Source of the DNA: an uncultured Collinsella sp.
Lineage (GTDB): Bacteria; Actinomycetota; Coriobacteriia; Coriobacteriales; Coriobacteriaceae
Direction: 5' to 3'
Length of the DNA stretch: 25,948 nt
Assembly: GCA_958447445.1 (NCBI GenBank)
Contig: CAUDAE010000011.1
Span: 1 to 25,948, forward strand
Shown: one piece after another, positions 7,386 to 14,498 of the stretch
How the letters are laid out: each line of letters starts with the position of its first letter
How positions within the stretch are numbered: the stretch's first letter is position 1
The notes under the pieces: model-generated
What the model was told of the DNA's origin: nothing
The model's input: only the letters and a program-made list of their open reading frames with translations
The model's database searches: none
Translations under genes and position numbers: made by a program

Positions 7386-7420
7386 ACCACAACAAAGGCG
7401 CCTGTCCCCAATGTGGTGGT
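7386..7420. repeat. REP-like palindromic motif past the DUF3343 gene
   Basis: ACCACA (7386-7391) pairs with TGTGGT (7412-7417). Between them ACAAAGGCGCCTGT (7391-7404) is itself nearly palindromic and is followed by CCCCA. The GGCGCCTGTCCCC core resembles repetitive extragenic palindromes known from other bacteria. It starts eight bases past the stop of the DUF3343 gene and could also help end that transcript, although the U-tract (TTTGG) is poor. The rest of the 7172-7427 gap holds only the gdhA leader. Confidence 0.35.
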
Positions 7421-7427
7421 GTGGTGG

Positions 7428-7823
7428 TTAGAGGACGAGCTGATGGTAGTCGGCGGGGGTTATGCGGCCCTCGGTGGCGGCGCGGAAGGCGGCGAGAGCA
7501 TCGCCCGAGAACGGCATGGCCCAGCACAGCCCGCAGCCAGCGGTGATGGAGCCGGGCAGCGGCATGATGCGCCCGGGCACACCGGCATCCAGGCACAGCT
7601 GCTCGCATTCCATCACATCGAAGGTGCTGTCAAACGACACGATAATCTTGCGCTCGTGGTCGGAGGAATCACCGGCTGGGCCTTCGCGGTGTGCCTCACG
7701 ATACGCCGCGGCGGCCGCTTCCTCTTCCGCGGTATGTCCACAGCCACCGCAGCCGCAGGTACAGGGCTCGGAACCATCGCAAGTGCAAGGCTCTCCCGTG
7801 TCGGGGCAAATATCATGAGACAT
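7428..7823 (-). CDS. DUF3343 (putative Se/S carrier-like) protein with a cysteine-rich N-terminus
   Basis: 131 residues. Residues 59-131 match the DUF3343 family (putative Se/S carrier protein-like). The family look is VSFDSTFDVMECEQLC, then GVPGRIMPLPGSITAGCGLCW, with Cys97 and Cys100 in AGCGLC as the likely chalcogen-handling site. Ahead of it is a 30-residue head with seven cysteines (6, 13, 15, 21, 23, 25, 28) in CxC and CxxC spacing, then an Ala/Glu-rich linker. The head looks like a small metal- or thiol-binding module. The gene starts 15 bases after the mobA stop with GGAG five bases before its ATG, so the two are co-transcribed. The context (mobA, tRNA-Sec, selAB) supports a role in selenium or sulfur delivery, possibly to a molybdoenzyme. 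The function is inferred. Confidence 0.85.
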   Translation of the reverse strand: MSHDICPDTGEPCTCDGSEPCTCGCGGCGHTAEEEAAAAAYREAHREGPAGDSSDHERKIIVSFDSTFDVMECEQLCLDAGVPGRIMPLPGSITAGCGLCWAMPFSGDALAAFRAATEGRITPADYHQLVL

Positions 7824-7838
7824 GGCAACTCCAATCGT

Positions 7839-8471
7839 CTAGGCGAGTAACTCGGCCGCCGCAAACTCCTCGGGCGTATTGACGTTCTCGAAGCAGAGCG
7901 TCGAGCCCGCGGCCTTAACGATCTGCGGTTCATCCATATAACCAGCCTGAACGCGATTGATCAGGCAGCGAATGCGCTGGCGGTCGCAGGCGAGCAGCTC
8001 ATGGGCAATCGGCGCACACGCGTCACGGCGCCAGACGGCGCAAAGCGGCTCAATCCCCCGTTCCTCGTGCGGCACGCACACATCGAGCGCCTCGGCCTCA
8101 ACACGATCGGCAAGCGCGCCGATGAGTTCCGGCGAGACAAACGGCATATCGCAGGCGACGATCGCCACGAGCGGCAATCGGGCCGCGGCCAACGAGCTCG
8201 CGATGCCGCGCATGGCACCCGCCGGCCCTTCAAGATCCGCCACCACACGCGGCACCAGGCCGCCAAGCGCGCGCTCCTCAAGATAGGCAAGCTCGCAAGG
8301 GCGCGACGTCGTCACAACCAGCTCGCCGGCAACCTGAGCCAGCCGACCCAGCACGCGCTCGATGAGCGGCTCGCCGCAAAACGCCATGCGCGCTTTATCA
8401 CAGCCCATGCGCGACGACAATCCGCCCGCCTGGACGACACAAGAAAGATCGGTCCGTCTTACGGTAGTCAT
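7839..8471 (-). CDS. mobA: Molybdenum cofactor guanylyltransferase MobA-like
   Basis: About 210 residues, typical for MobA, which joins GMP from GTP to molybdopterin to make the guanine dinucleotide cofactor used by DMSO-reductase-family enzymes. The nucleotide-binding signature AGGLSSRMGCDKA is at 15-27. The family aspartate motif CDMPFVSP is at 107-114. A C-terminal NVNTPEEF resembles the usual NxNTPED ending. I start it at ATG 8471 because the protein pattern begins there and GAGGGTGG lies about eight bases upstream. The frame is open further upstream to 8705, but that would run through tRNA-Sec. It heads a two-gene unit with the DUF3343 gene. Relatives such as MocA (cytidylyltransferase) or a bifunctional form cannot be fully excluded. 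Confidence 0.88.
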   Translation of the reverse strand: MTTVRRTDLSCVVQAGGLSSRMGCDKARMAFCGEPLIERVLGRLAQVAGELVVTTSRPCELAYLEERALGGLVPRVVADLEGPAGAMRGIASSLAAARLPLVAIVACDMPFVSPELIGALADRVEAEALDVCVPHEERGIEPLCAVWRRDACAPIAHELLACDRQRIRCLINRVQAGYMDEPQIVKAAGSTLCFENVNTPEEFAAAELLA

Positions 8472-8559
8472 ACGGCAAACCACCCTCATCGGCATGCTCA
8501 AAACCCAGCACACGAAGCCAAATACCGTCGCCGATAAAGTGGGCGGCACGGCAAACCCA

Positions 8560-8618
8560 TGCAAAAACAAAACAGCGCTTTTGCGGCACGCAGCAAGACC
8601 GCGAGCACAAAAGCGCTG
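8560..8618 (-). terminator. Intrinsic terminator of the selA-selB-tRNA-Sec unit
   Basis: CAGCGCTTTTG (8573-8583) pairs perfectly over 11 bp with CAAAAGCGCTG (8608-8618). The loop carries further GCGG/CCGC pairing. On the minus strand it is followed by TTTTGTTTTTGC, an excellent U-tract. It lies eight bases past the tRNA-Sec 3' end and separates it from mobA. Confidence 0.9.
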
Positions 8619-8626
8619 GTAGCGTA

Positions 8627-8723
8627 TGGCGGGAACGTATGTGAATCGAACACATCCAAGACGTTTTGCACGCCTCGCAACGGTTTTGAGGACCGCGGAG
8701 CCCACCGGAGCCCATCCGTTCCC
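8627..8723 (-). tRNA. selC: tRNA-Sec (selenocysteine), anticodon UCA
   Basis: A 97-nt minus-strand tRNA whose shape is specific for selenocysteine. The anticodon loop CCTCAAA has TCA at 8687-8689, closed by GCGGT/ACCGT. The D-stem is six base pairs (GGGCTC around CGGT, with wobbles). A very long variable arm is closed by CGAGGCG/CGTCTTG. The T-arm is ATGTG-TTCGATT-CACAT, and the 3' GCCA is encoded. The acceptor GGGAACG/CGTTCCC gives seven canonical pairs, and the eighth would be G·A. It reads UGA codons that are marked by a SECIS hairpin, with SelA charging it and SelB delivering it. Both genes lie directly upstream. It starts 36 bases past the selB stop; TAAAAT in that gap could be a -10, but no -35 is convincing. 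Confidence 0.96.
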
Positions 8724-8759
8724 AAGTGCGGAGGTATTTTACCAAACCGAGCAGCCAAT

Positions 8760-10727
8760 CTAGCGCAGGGACCTCAGGCCGCCGGCATCCTTGTCGAGGA
8801 CTGTGAAGCGTACGGCATCTAGATGCTCAAGGATGCTGATGGCGCGCTTGCGCGACACACCTAGGGCCTCGCGCAGGGCGCTCGTGGTGGCAGCGCCGCC
8901 GGCTGCCTCAATGGCGGCGGCGACGAGTTCGCGCGCATGGGCCTCGGCGGTAGTGGACAGGGCAACGTCGCGTTCGACCTTAACGATCGAGCGGTTGAGC
9001 GAAAGCTCGCGCAGGGCACGCGTCATGGTGTCGCGGCCGAGCTGCAGTTGTTCGCCTACCTCGGGCAACGTCGGCGCATCGAGGCCGGCCCCATCGAGCA
9101 GCGCCACGATGCGCTCACACGCCTCATGCACCACGCGTGCCGCCGCGGCGGCCGAATGCGGATCGAATACCTCGGCGCCCTCGGCGGCGCACACGCCACG
9201 CGAGCAGCCCTCGGCAATCAGAGCCGAGGCAACGCCTTCATCAGCGGCAGGCCACGCAGCATGGGCAACGGCGCCAGGCGTAAAGCCCGTCTCCTTGGGA
9301 GCCGCCGCGTGCATGGCTGACAGGGTCGCCGCCAGCGCATCCATAGCGGCGTCGAGCGCGGAAGAATCTGCATACAGCGAGCCATCCGAGCCAGCAAGCG
9401 CGCACGCACCGCCCTGCGCCACCAGCCCGCGCAGCGCGGTATCGACCTCGCCGATACCAAGATCAAAACCCCTAGCAACATCAACGGCCGCAACCGGCAA
9501 CGTCTGCAGCGCCAGCCACGCCTCAACACCAGCGGCGGTATCGCCGGCCTCAAGCGCCGCATACAGCGCACGCTCTCCTTCGGCAAGCTCGCGCGAACGA
9601 CGGCAACGCGAAAGCAGCACACGCCCGCCGCCAATGAGCATAACGGGCGAATACGACAGCACCACAGCATGGTCTCCGGCTCGCAGCGGCAGCGGCTCCT
9701 CCAAGCGCACCTGTACGGTACGGGTCTCGCCCACCGCCATGGGGGCCTCGCCCTCCATAAGCATGATGTGGCCGACAACCTCGGCCGTACCCGCCATCAC
9801 ATGCACGCGCGCGCCCGACTCGAGCACACGCGGTTTAGCGCCCTCGCGGCCCAGGTAGGTAAACGTCATCATAAAGCGCAGCGTCTGGCCAAAACGGCCC
9901 TCCACGCCGAGCATCTCGCCGCGATCGAGCGCGGCGACAGCATCGCCCACCAAGTTGAGCGCCACACGCTGACCGGGCAACGCCTGCTGCGTGTCGCCAT
10001 GCACCTGGATCCCGCGTACGCGGCAGACCGTGCGCGACGGCAGCGCGACGAGCTCATTGCCCACCGCAACCGGCGCATCGTGCAGCGTTCCCGTCACGAC
10101 GGTGCCGGCGCCCTTGATCGTAAAGCAGCGGTCAATCGGCAGGCGCGGCGCGGCATCGCTCCGCTCGGCACGCTCGCGACAGGTATCCCAGCAGTCACCC
10201 ACCTGCTCGTCGAGCACCGCAAGCAGCCCGTCAATCCCCTCGCCCGTCTTAGACGACACGGGCACAATTGGCGCGCCCGCAAACACAGTACCCGACAAAA
10301 AGTCATCGACATCGAGCTCGGCCAGATCAACCATCTCGCTATCGGCCAAGTCGCACATCGTCAGCGCGACCACCATATGCGTAACGCCCAGGAGCTCCAG
10401 CACATGCACGTGCTCGCGGGTCTGCGGCATCACGCCCTCGACGGCCGAAACCACCAGCACGGCAACGTCGATGCCCGTCGCACCCTGCACCATGGCGCGC
10501 AGATAATGGGCATGCCCCGGCACATCGACCAGGCCAACGATCTTGCCGCTCGGCAGCGCCAGCTCGCCAAAGCCCAGCTCCACCGTCATGCCGCGGCGAC
10601 GCTCGACCTCAAGGCGATCGGGATTCTTGCCGGTCAGCGCCTCGATCAATGCCGACTTGCCGTGGTCAACGTGGCCCGCCGTGCCAACGATAACGGGACA
10701 CTCCACCAGCGCCTGAACCTCACTCAT
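8760..10727 (-). CDS. selB: Selenocysteine-specific elongation factor SelB
   Basis: 655 residues (E. coli SelB has 614). SelB is the GTPase that carries Sec-tRNA to ribosomes stalled at UGA next to a SECIS hairpin. The GTPase domain has GHVDHGKS (18-25), the RRGMTVELGF switch region, DVPGH (68-72), TMCD (123-126) and VSSK (157-160). EF-Tu-like domains II and III follow, then C-terminal winged helices that bind the SECIS RNA, ending with a helix-turn-helix-like segment (LREALGVSRKRAISILEHL). The G4 motif normally reads TKxD or NKxD; here Met124 replaces the lysine, an unusual change at the guanine pocket. Its ATG overlaps the selA TGA by four bases (ATGA), which indicates translational coupling. 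tRNA-Sec follows immediately. Confidence 0.96.
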   Translation of the reverse strand: MSEVQALVECPVIVGTAGHVDHGKSALIEALTGKNPDRLEVERRRGMTVELGFGELALPSGKIVGLVDVPGHAHYLRAMVQGATGIDVAVLVVSAVEGVMPQTREHVHVLELLGVTHMVVALTMCDLADSEMVDLAELDVDDFLSGTVFAGAPIVPVSSKTGEGIDGLLAVLDEQVGDCWDTCRERAERSDAAPRLPIDRCFTIKGAGTVVTGTLHDAPVAVGNELVALPSRTVCRVRGIQVHGDTQQALPGQRVALNLVGDAVAALDRGEMLGVEGRFGQTLRFMMTFTYLGREGAKPRVLESGARVHVMAGTAEVVGHIMLMEGEAPMAVGETRTVQVRLEEPLPLRAGDHAVVLSYSPVMLIGGGRVLLSRCRRSRELAEGERALYAALEAGDTAAGVEAWLALQTLPVAAVDVARGFDLGIGEVDTALRGLVAQGGACALAGSDGSLYADSSALDAAMDALAATLSAMHAAAPKETGFTPGAVAHAAWPAADEGVASALIAEGCSRGVCAAEGAEVFDPHSAAAAARVVHEACERIVALLDGAGLDAPTLPEVGEQLQLGRDTMTRALRELSLNRSIVKVERDVALSTTAEAHARELVAAAIEAAGGAATTSALREALGVSRKRAISILEHLDAVRFTVLDKDAGGLRSLR

Positions 10728-12181
10728 CGAGTAATCGCCTTCTTAACGCACGCGACGAGCGTCGATGCCGCCGTCTCGATATCGCGGTCACCCACGAGTG
10801 TGCGCACGTCAAACAGGACGCGATCGTGCGAGGCGCGCGTGACGACCGGCGTGTCGAAATCTTGGACGAGCGAGCGCTTGAGTGCGTCAACGGAAAGACG
10901 CTCATCGACGAGGCGCACGGCAACGCACATGGTGGGCAGCTCCACGGTAGGCAGCGAGCCGCCACCAGGGGTCGACGATTCCTCGACGATCTCCACCTGA
11001 ACGGCACACGGGCAACCAGCCTTATCGAGCCCGGCGACCATACGATCGCGCAGCTTGCAGGCACGTCGCTCCAAATGGGCCTGCGGCAGCGTAAGCATGC
11101 TGAGCACCGGAATATCGCGATGGGCAACATCGGCGCCGTCCATGTAGATACGCAGTGTGGCCTCGAGCGCCGCCAGCGCGAGCTTGCCCGGGCGCAGGGC
11201 ACGCATAAGCGGATGCGACCCGCAGGCCTGGACCAGATCGCGACGGCCCATGATAATGCCCGCTTGTGCGGCACCGAGCAGCTTATCCCCCGAGCACGAC
11301 ACCAAATCGAGCCCTGCCGAAACCGAAGCCGGCGTGGTTTCTTCGCCGCCGCGCACCAAGATGTCGTCGGGCAACAGCGCGCCCGAGCCCTGGTCCTCGT
11401 AGAACAGCAGGCCATGCTTGTGAGCAAGCGCCGCAAGCTCCCGAGAGCCCACCTCCTCGTGAAAGCCCTCAATGCGATAGTTGGAAGGATGGACCTTAAG
11501 GATCATGGCCGTTTCGGGCGTGATGGCGCGCTCGTAGTCGCTCAAATGCGTGCGGTTGGTAGCCCCGACCTCAACGAGCTTGGCACCCGAGGCCTCCATA
11601 ACATCGGGGATACGGAAGCTGCCGCCGATCTCGACAAGCTCGCCGCGGCTGACAATGACCTCTTTGCCCGCGGCGTGAGTCGCCAGCACCAACAGCACGG
11701 CTGCCGCGTTATTGTTAACGACCAGCGCGTCCTCGGCACCGGTGAGAGAGCGAATCAGCTGCGCGGCGTGCTCCTTGCGCGACCCGCGCGAACAGGTGTC
11801 CACGCTGTACTCGAGCGTGCTATACCCACGCGCGACCTCGGCCACAGCCTTTGCCGCCGACTCCGCAAGCGGGGCGCGGCCCAAGTTGGTATGGATGACC
11901 ACACCCGTGGCGTTGACGGCAGGACGCAGGCTCGGCAGTGCGGATCGATGCGCACGCCACTCGATGGCCGAGGCCAGGTCGCGCTTAGAGCGCGGGGCAG
12001 CACCGGCGCGAATGGCGGCGCGCTCCTCGTCGAGCTCGGCCGTGACGGCAGCATGCACCACCGCGTCGCAGGTCTCCCCCGCCGCCTTCACTACCGGCCA
12101 CTCGGCAAGCAGCTCGTTGACGGAGGGAATGGCGCGCAGGCGGGCGCGCACCTCATCGGACATGTTCTGGCTATCGCTCAT
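10724..12181 (-). CDS. selA: L-seryl-tRNA(Sec) selenium transferase SelA
   Basis: 485 residues, within the normal range. SelA is the PLP enzyme that turns Ser-tRNA(Sec) into Sec-tRNA(Sec) using selenophosphate. Visible landmarks are the N-terminal segment IPSVNELL, the substrate region ATGVVIHTNLGRAPL (91-105), and NNNAAAVLL (156-164). The PLP-binding Lys300 lies in SCSGDKLLGAAQAG, equivalent to Lys295 of E. coli. AAAGG lies six bases before ATG 12181. The gene follows a molybdoenzyme gene by 76 bases and overlaps selB. selD, which makes selenophosphate, is not in the window, so it must be elsewhere in the genome. Confidence 0.97.
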   Translation of the reverse strand: MSDSQNMSDEVRARLRAIPSVNELLAEWPVVKAAGETCDAVVHAAVTAELDEERAAIRAGAAPRSKRDLASAIEWRAHRSALPSLRPAVNATGVVIHTNLGRAPLAESAAKAVAEVARGYSTLEYSVDTCSRGSRKEHAAQLIRSLTGAEDALVVNNNAAAVLLVLATHAAGKEVIVSRGELVEIGGSFRIPDVMEASGAKLVEVGATNRTHLSDYERAITPETAMILKVHPSNYRIEGFHEEVGSRELAALAHKHGLLFYEDQGSGALLPDDILVRGGEETTPASVSAGLDLVSCSGDKLLGAAQAGIIMGRRDLVQACGSHPLMRALRPGKLALAALEATLRIYMDGADVAHRDIPVLSMLTLPQAHLERRACKLRDRMVAGLDKAGCPCAVQVEIVEESSTPGGGSLPTVELPTMCVAVRLVDERLSVDALKRSLVQDFDTPVVTRASHDRVLFDVRTLVGDRDIETAASTLVACVKKAITR

Positions 12182-12231
12182 GTGCGGCCTTTCAAAACCA
12201 AAGGTGAATCAATCATTCGAACGTCTAACTA

Positions 12232-12252
12232 TCAGCCAATTCAATCGGCTGA
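12232..12252. other. 6-bp hairpin between the molybdoenzyme gene and selA
   Basis: TCAGCC (12232-12237) pairs with GGCTGA (12247-12252) around a nine-base loop, starting five bases past the TGA stop of the upstream gene. No U-tract follows on the minus strand, so transcription probably continues into selA. The remaining 12182-12257 gap holds only the selA ribosome-binding site. Confidence 0.4.
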
Positions 12253-12257
12253 GTCAA

Positions 12258-14375
12258 TCAATCGCTATTATCCTCGCGCGCCGCGATCTTTTCCACGCGA
12301 ACGGCGTTTTCCTGGGTGAGCGCGGCGCCCGTCAACAGGTCCCAACGCAACGGTGTATGGTCGAGTGGGCCGACGCCCAAGGGTTGAGCGCCGCCGGCTT
12401 CGGCGCCAAACGAACGCCCGCCGGGGGCGGCCGAGGTGAAGATGCACGCCGGATGCAGATACGGCGTCGTCTCCACGCGCACGCGGTCGCGGCCCATATC
12501 GCTCACCAGCTCGACGACCTCGCCATTGGCGATACCCATGCGTGTGGCAACACCGGCATTCATCTGCACGGCGTCCAAGTCGGAACCCGCCTCGGCGGCA
12601 CCTGCTGTCGCGAGCCTGCGCGAGGTATGCGACTCAAAGGGACGGTTGCCGCTAATGAGGCGAAACATCCCCGGACCGGGCTCCACCATGGGAGCGATCC
12701 AGTTGGGTACACGACCCAGACCGGCTCGTTCCCATACGTCGCTTGCCAGCGCAATTTTGCCGCCATCCAAGGGAATCGCCGGCTCGCCCGTACGCGACGG
12801 CAGCGCAACGCCCGTGTCAGCCCAGCCGCGCTCCTTGAGCTCGTCCAGATCGATCCCAAAAGGCGCCACCTGGGCAGCCGCCAGATCGTCAGACGTAAAC
12901 TGGAAGTACTCGCCCGCGCCACACGCCTGCGCCAGACCGGCAAAAATCTCCCGACCGGGACGTGTGTCGTCATGCTGCACGGGCAGCACGGCGTTGCGGT
13001 AGAACACGCGCGCATCGTTGGCGCCCGTCACCGTTCCCACGCCGCGGTCAGCCTCCAGATACGTCACGTCGGGCAGCACGAAGTCAGAAGCACGCGCCGT
13101 CTCGGACCAGCGAATATCAATCGTCACGAGCAAGTCGAGCTGCTGCAAAATACCCAACCAAGCCTGCGCATTGCCATAGCCCGCACCGGGGTTACTGGCA
13201 TAGACGATGAGTCCGCGCAAATCGCCGGCAAGAATCGACTGACCGATGGTCGTGCACAGGCCGCGCACCGGATCGACCAGTGGATAGCGCTCGGACCCCA
13301 GCTTGGGCCCGCGCGGCACCGGCGGCGTCGCAAAACGTGCGGAATCGAGGTCGCCCAACAAAAGCGACGTGGGCGGGTTGAGCGCACCGCCCGCATGCCC
13401 GATACAGCCCAGCAGCACATCGACCAAGCAGATAGCGCGCGCGGTCTGGGTGCTATTGGCATACGCAATACCGATGCCGCCATGAAAGCCCGCATCCACC
13501 ACAGCGGCAGGCGCAGCGGCAGCTAGATCGCGCGCCGTCGCGACAATATCTTCGGCCGGCACGTCGCACATCGACTCGGCCCACTCGGGCGTCCAAACAC
13601 TGGCCGCCTGTGCCAGCTCGTCAAAACCCGTGGTATAGCGGTCCACAAACTCGCGGTCGTACAGGCCCTCGGCTACCAACACATGTGCGATACCCAGCAG
13701 CAACGCCAGATCGCATCCAGGACGTACGCGGAGCCAGCGGTCGGCAAGCGCAGCCGAGCCACTGCGCCGGGGGTCAACCACGATAATCTTCGCCCCACGT
13801 CGACGGGCATCGTTGAGCGCATCAACGGCCCCCATCGTCGACGAATCGACAATGGAGCGCCCCAGATACATGATGCAATCGGTATGCGCCAGGTCGGAGG
13901 CGGGGCTGTGGCCCAGACTGTGCTCCCAGCCGGTAAGTCTGCTTACCTCGCAGGCACCGTCGGCACCGTATACGTTGGGCGAGCCCAGCGCATGCATAAA
14001 ACGATACGCCCAGTAACGGTCGAACGAGGGCACGCCGAGCGTCATGCCCAGCGCCCGAGGCCCGTGCTCGTCAACAATCCCCAAAAGACGCTCGGCAATC
14101 TGAGCAAACGCCTCGTCCCAGGTAATCGCATCGAACCCCGAGCCATCAGCTCGTCGGCGCATGGGGTGCATGATGCGGTCGCGCTCGTCAAACGGCATTG
14201 CCAGGCGATGCCGACCGCGGGTGCAGAGGGCACGCGCCGCGCACGGATGCCCCGGCACCGGCAGCTCGGCCACCACGCGACCGTCCTCAACGCGTGCCGC
14301 AAAGGCGCAATCGGCATAGCATCCCCCGCATGTGGTCACCACGGCGCGACCGTCACGCTTCACAGCAGATGCCAT
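12258..14375 (-). CDS. Cytoplasmic DMSO-reductase-family molybdoenzyme, substrate unknown (not a typical formate dehydrogenase)
   Basis: 705 residues from ATG 14375, chosen because AAGGGG lies about eight bases upstream. A longer open frame to 14486 has no such site and crosses the focA terminator. A [4Fe-4S] motif CxxCxxxC (Cys16, 19, 23) is completed by Cys51. The MopB domain follows, including the GxNPGAGYGNAQ-type region, and a C-terminal dinucleotide-binding domain begins near FRLISGNRPFESHTSRR. No Tat signal is present, so it is cytoplasmic. The residue at the molybdenum position is Cys142 in GADGACEVS. It is followed by Glu143, not the histidine that formate dehydrogenases have after Sec or Cys, so a formate dehydrogenase role is doubtful. 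Thiosulfate, polysulfide or another substrate is possible. It leads the selAB unit but has no in-frame TGA itself. Confidence 0.85.
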   Translation of the reverse strand: MASAVKRDGRAVVTTCGGCYADCAFAARVEDGRVVAELPVPGHPCAARALCTRGRHRLAMPFDERDRIMHPMRRRADGSGFDAITWDEAFAQIAERLLGIVDEHGPRALGMTLGVPSFDRYWAYRFMHALGSPNVYGADGACEVSRLTGWEHSLGHSPASDLAHTDCIMYLGRSIVDSSTMGAVDALNDARRRGAKIIVVDPRRSGSAALADRWLRVRPGCDLALLLGIAHVLVAEGLYDREFVDRYTTGFDELAQAASVWTPEWAESMCDVPAEDIVATARDLAAAAPAAVVDAGFHGGIGIAYANSTQTARAICLVDVLLGCIGHAGGALNPPTSLLLGDLDSARFATPPVPRGPKLGSERYPLVDPVRGLCTTIGQSILAGDLRGLIVYASNPGAGYGNAQAWLGILQQLDLLVTIDIRWSETARASDFVLPDVTYLEADRGVGTVTGANDARVFYRNAVLPVQHDDTRPGREIFAGLAQACGAGEYFQFTSDDLAAAQVAPFGIDLDELKERGWADTGVALPSRTGEPAIPLDGGKIALASDVWERAGLGRVPNWIAPMVEPGPGMFRLISGNRPFESHTSRRLATAGAAEAGSDLDAVQMNAGVATRMGIANGEVVELVSDMGRDRVRVETTPYLHPACIFTSAAPGGRSFGAEAGGAQPLGVGPLDHTPLRWDLLTGAALTQENAVRVEKIAAREDNSD

Positions 14376-14440
14376 CTCGATTACCCCTTTCATCAGCCAA
14401 ACACAACAGGCCAAAAGCCCGGCAACGAGCCCCCAGACCC

Positions 14441-14476
14441 AAAAAGCCTCCCGCACGGCAACGCCCCGCGGGAGGC
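14441..14476 (-). terminator. Intrinsic terminator of the formate hydrogenlyase operon (after focA)
   Basis: GCCTCCCGC (14446-14454) pairs perfectly over 9 bp with GCGGGAGGC (14468-14476). On the minus strand it is followed by TTTTTGGG. It lies 22 bases past the focA stop and 65 bases upstream of the next gene. Confidence 0.92.
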
Positions 14477-14498
14477 CCAACGTCAAACAGACGGTACC

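Noticed and set aside
7292..7546. Plus-strand 84-codon frame with two CxxC motifs (CLAC and CPQC) resembling a zinc ribbon
   Set aside because: The second CxxC comes from the repeat-like GGCGCCTGTCCCC stretch, the frame continues antisense through the DUF3343 gene, and there is no ribosome-binding site. Most likely chance.
8472..8705. 78-residue N-terminal extension of MobA
   Set aside because: It would require translation through the tRNA-Sec gene and its terminator, and the MobA fold begins at the ATG at 8471.
12228..12260. TGA stop of the molybdoenzyme followed by a hairpin, next to selA: possible selenocysteine readthrough adding ten residues
   Set aside because: The stem is only six base pairs, the loop is too close to the TGA for a bacterial SECIS, and the protein already reaches its family end. 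An ordinary stop is the simpler reading.
14376..14486. N-terminal extension of the molybdoenzyme that looks like a membrane segment (WGLVAGLLACCVWL)
   Set aside because: The extension runs through the focA terminator and has no ribosome-binding site, while ATG 14375 has AAGGGG at good spacing. It is not a signal peptide.
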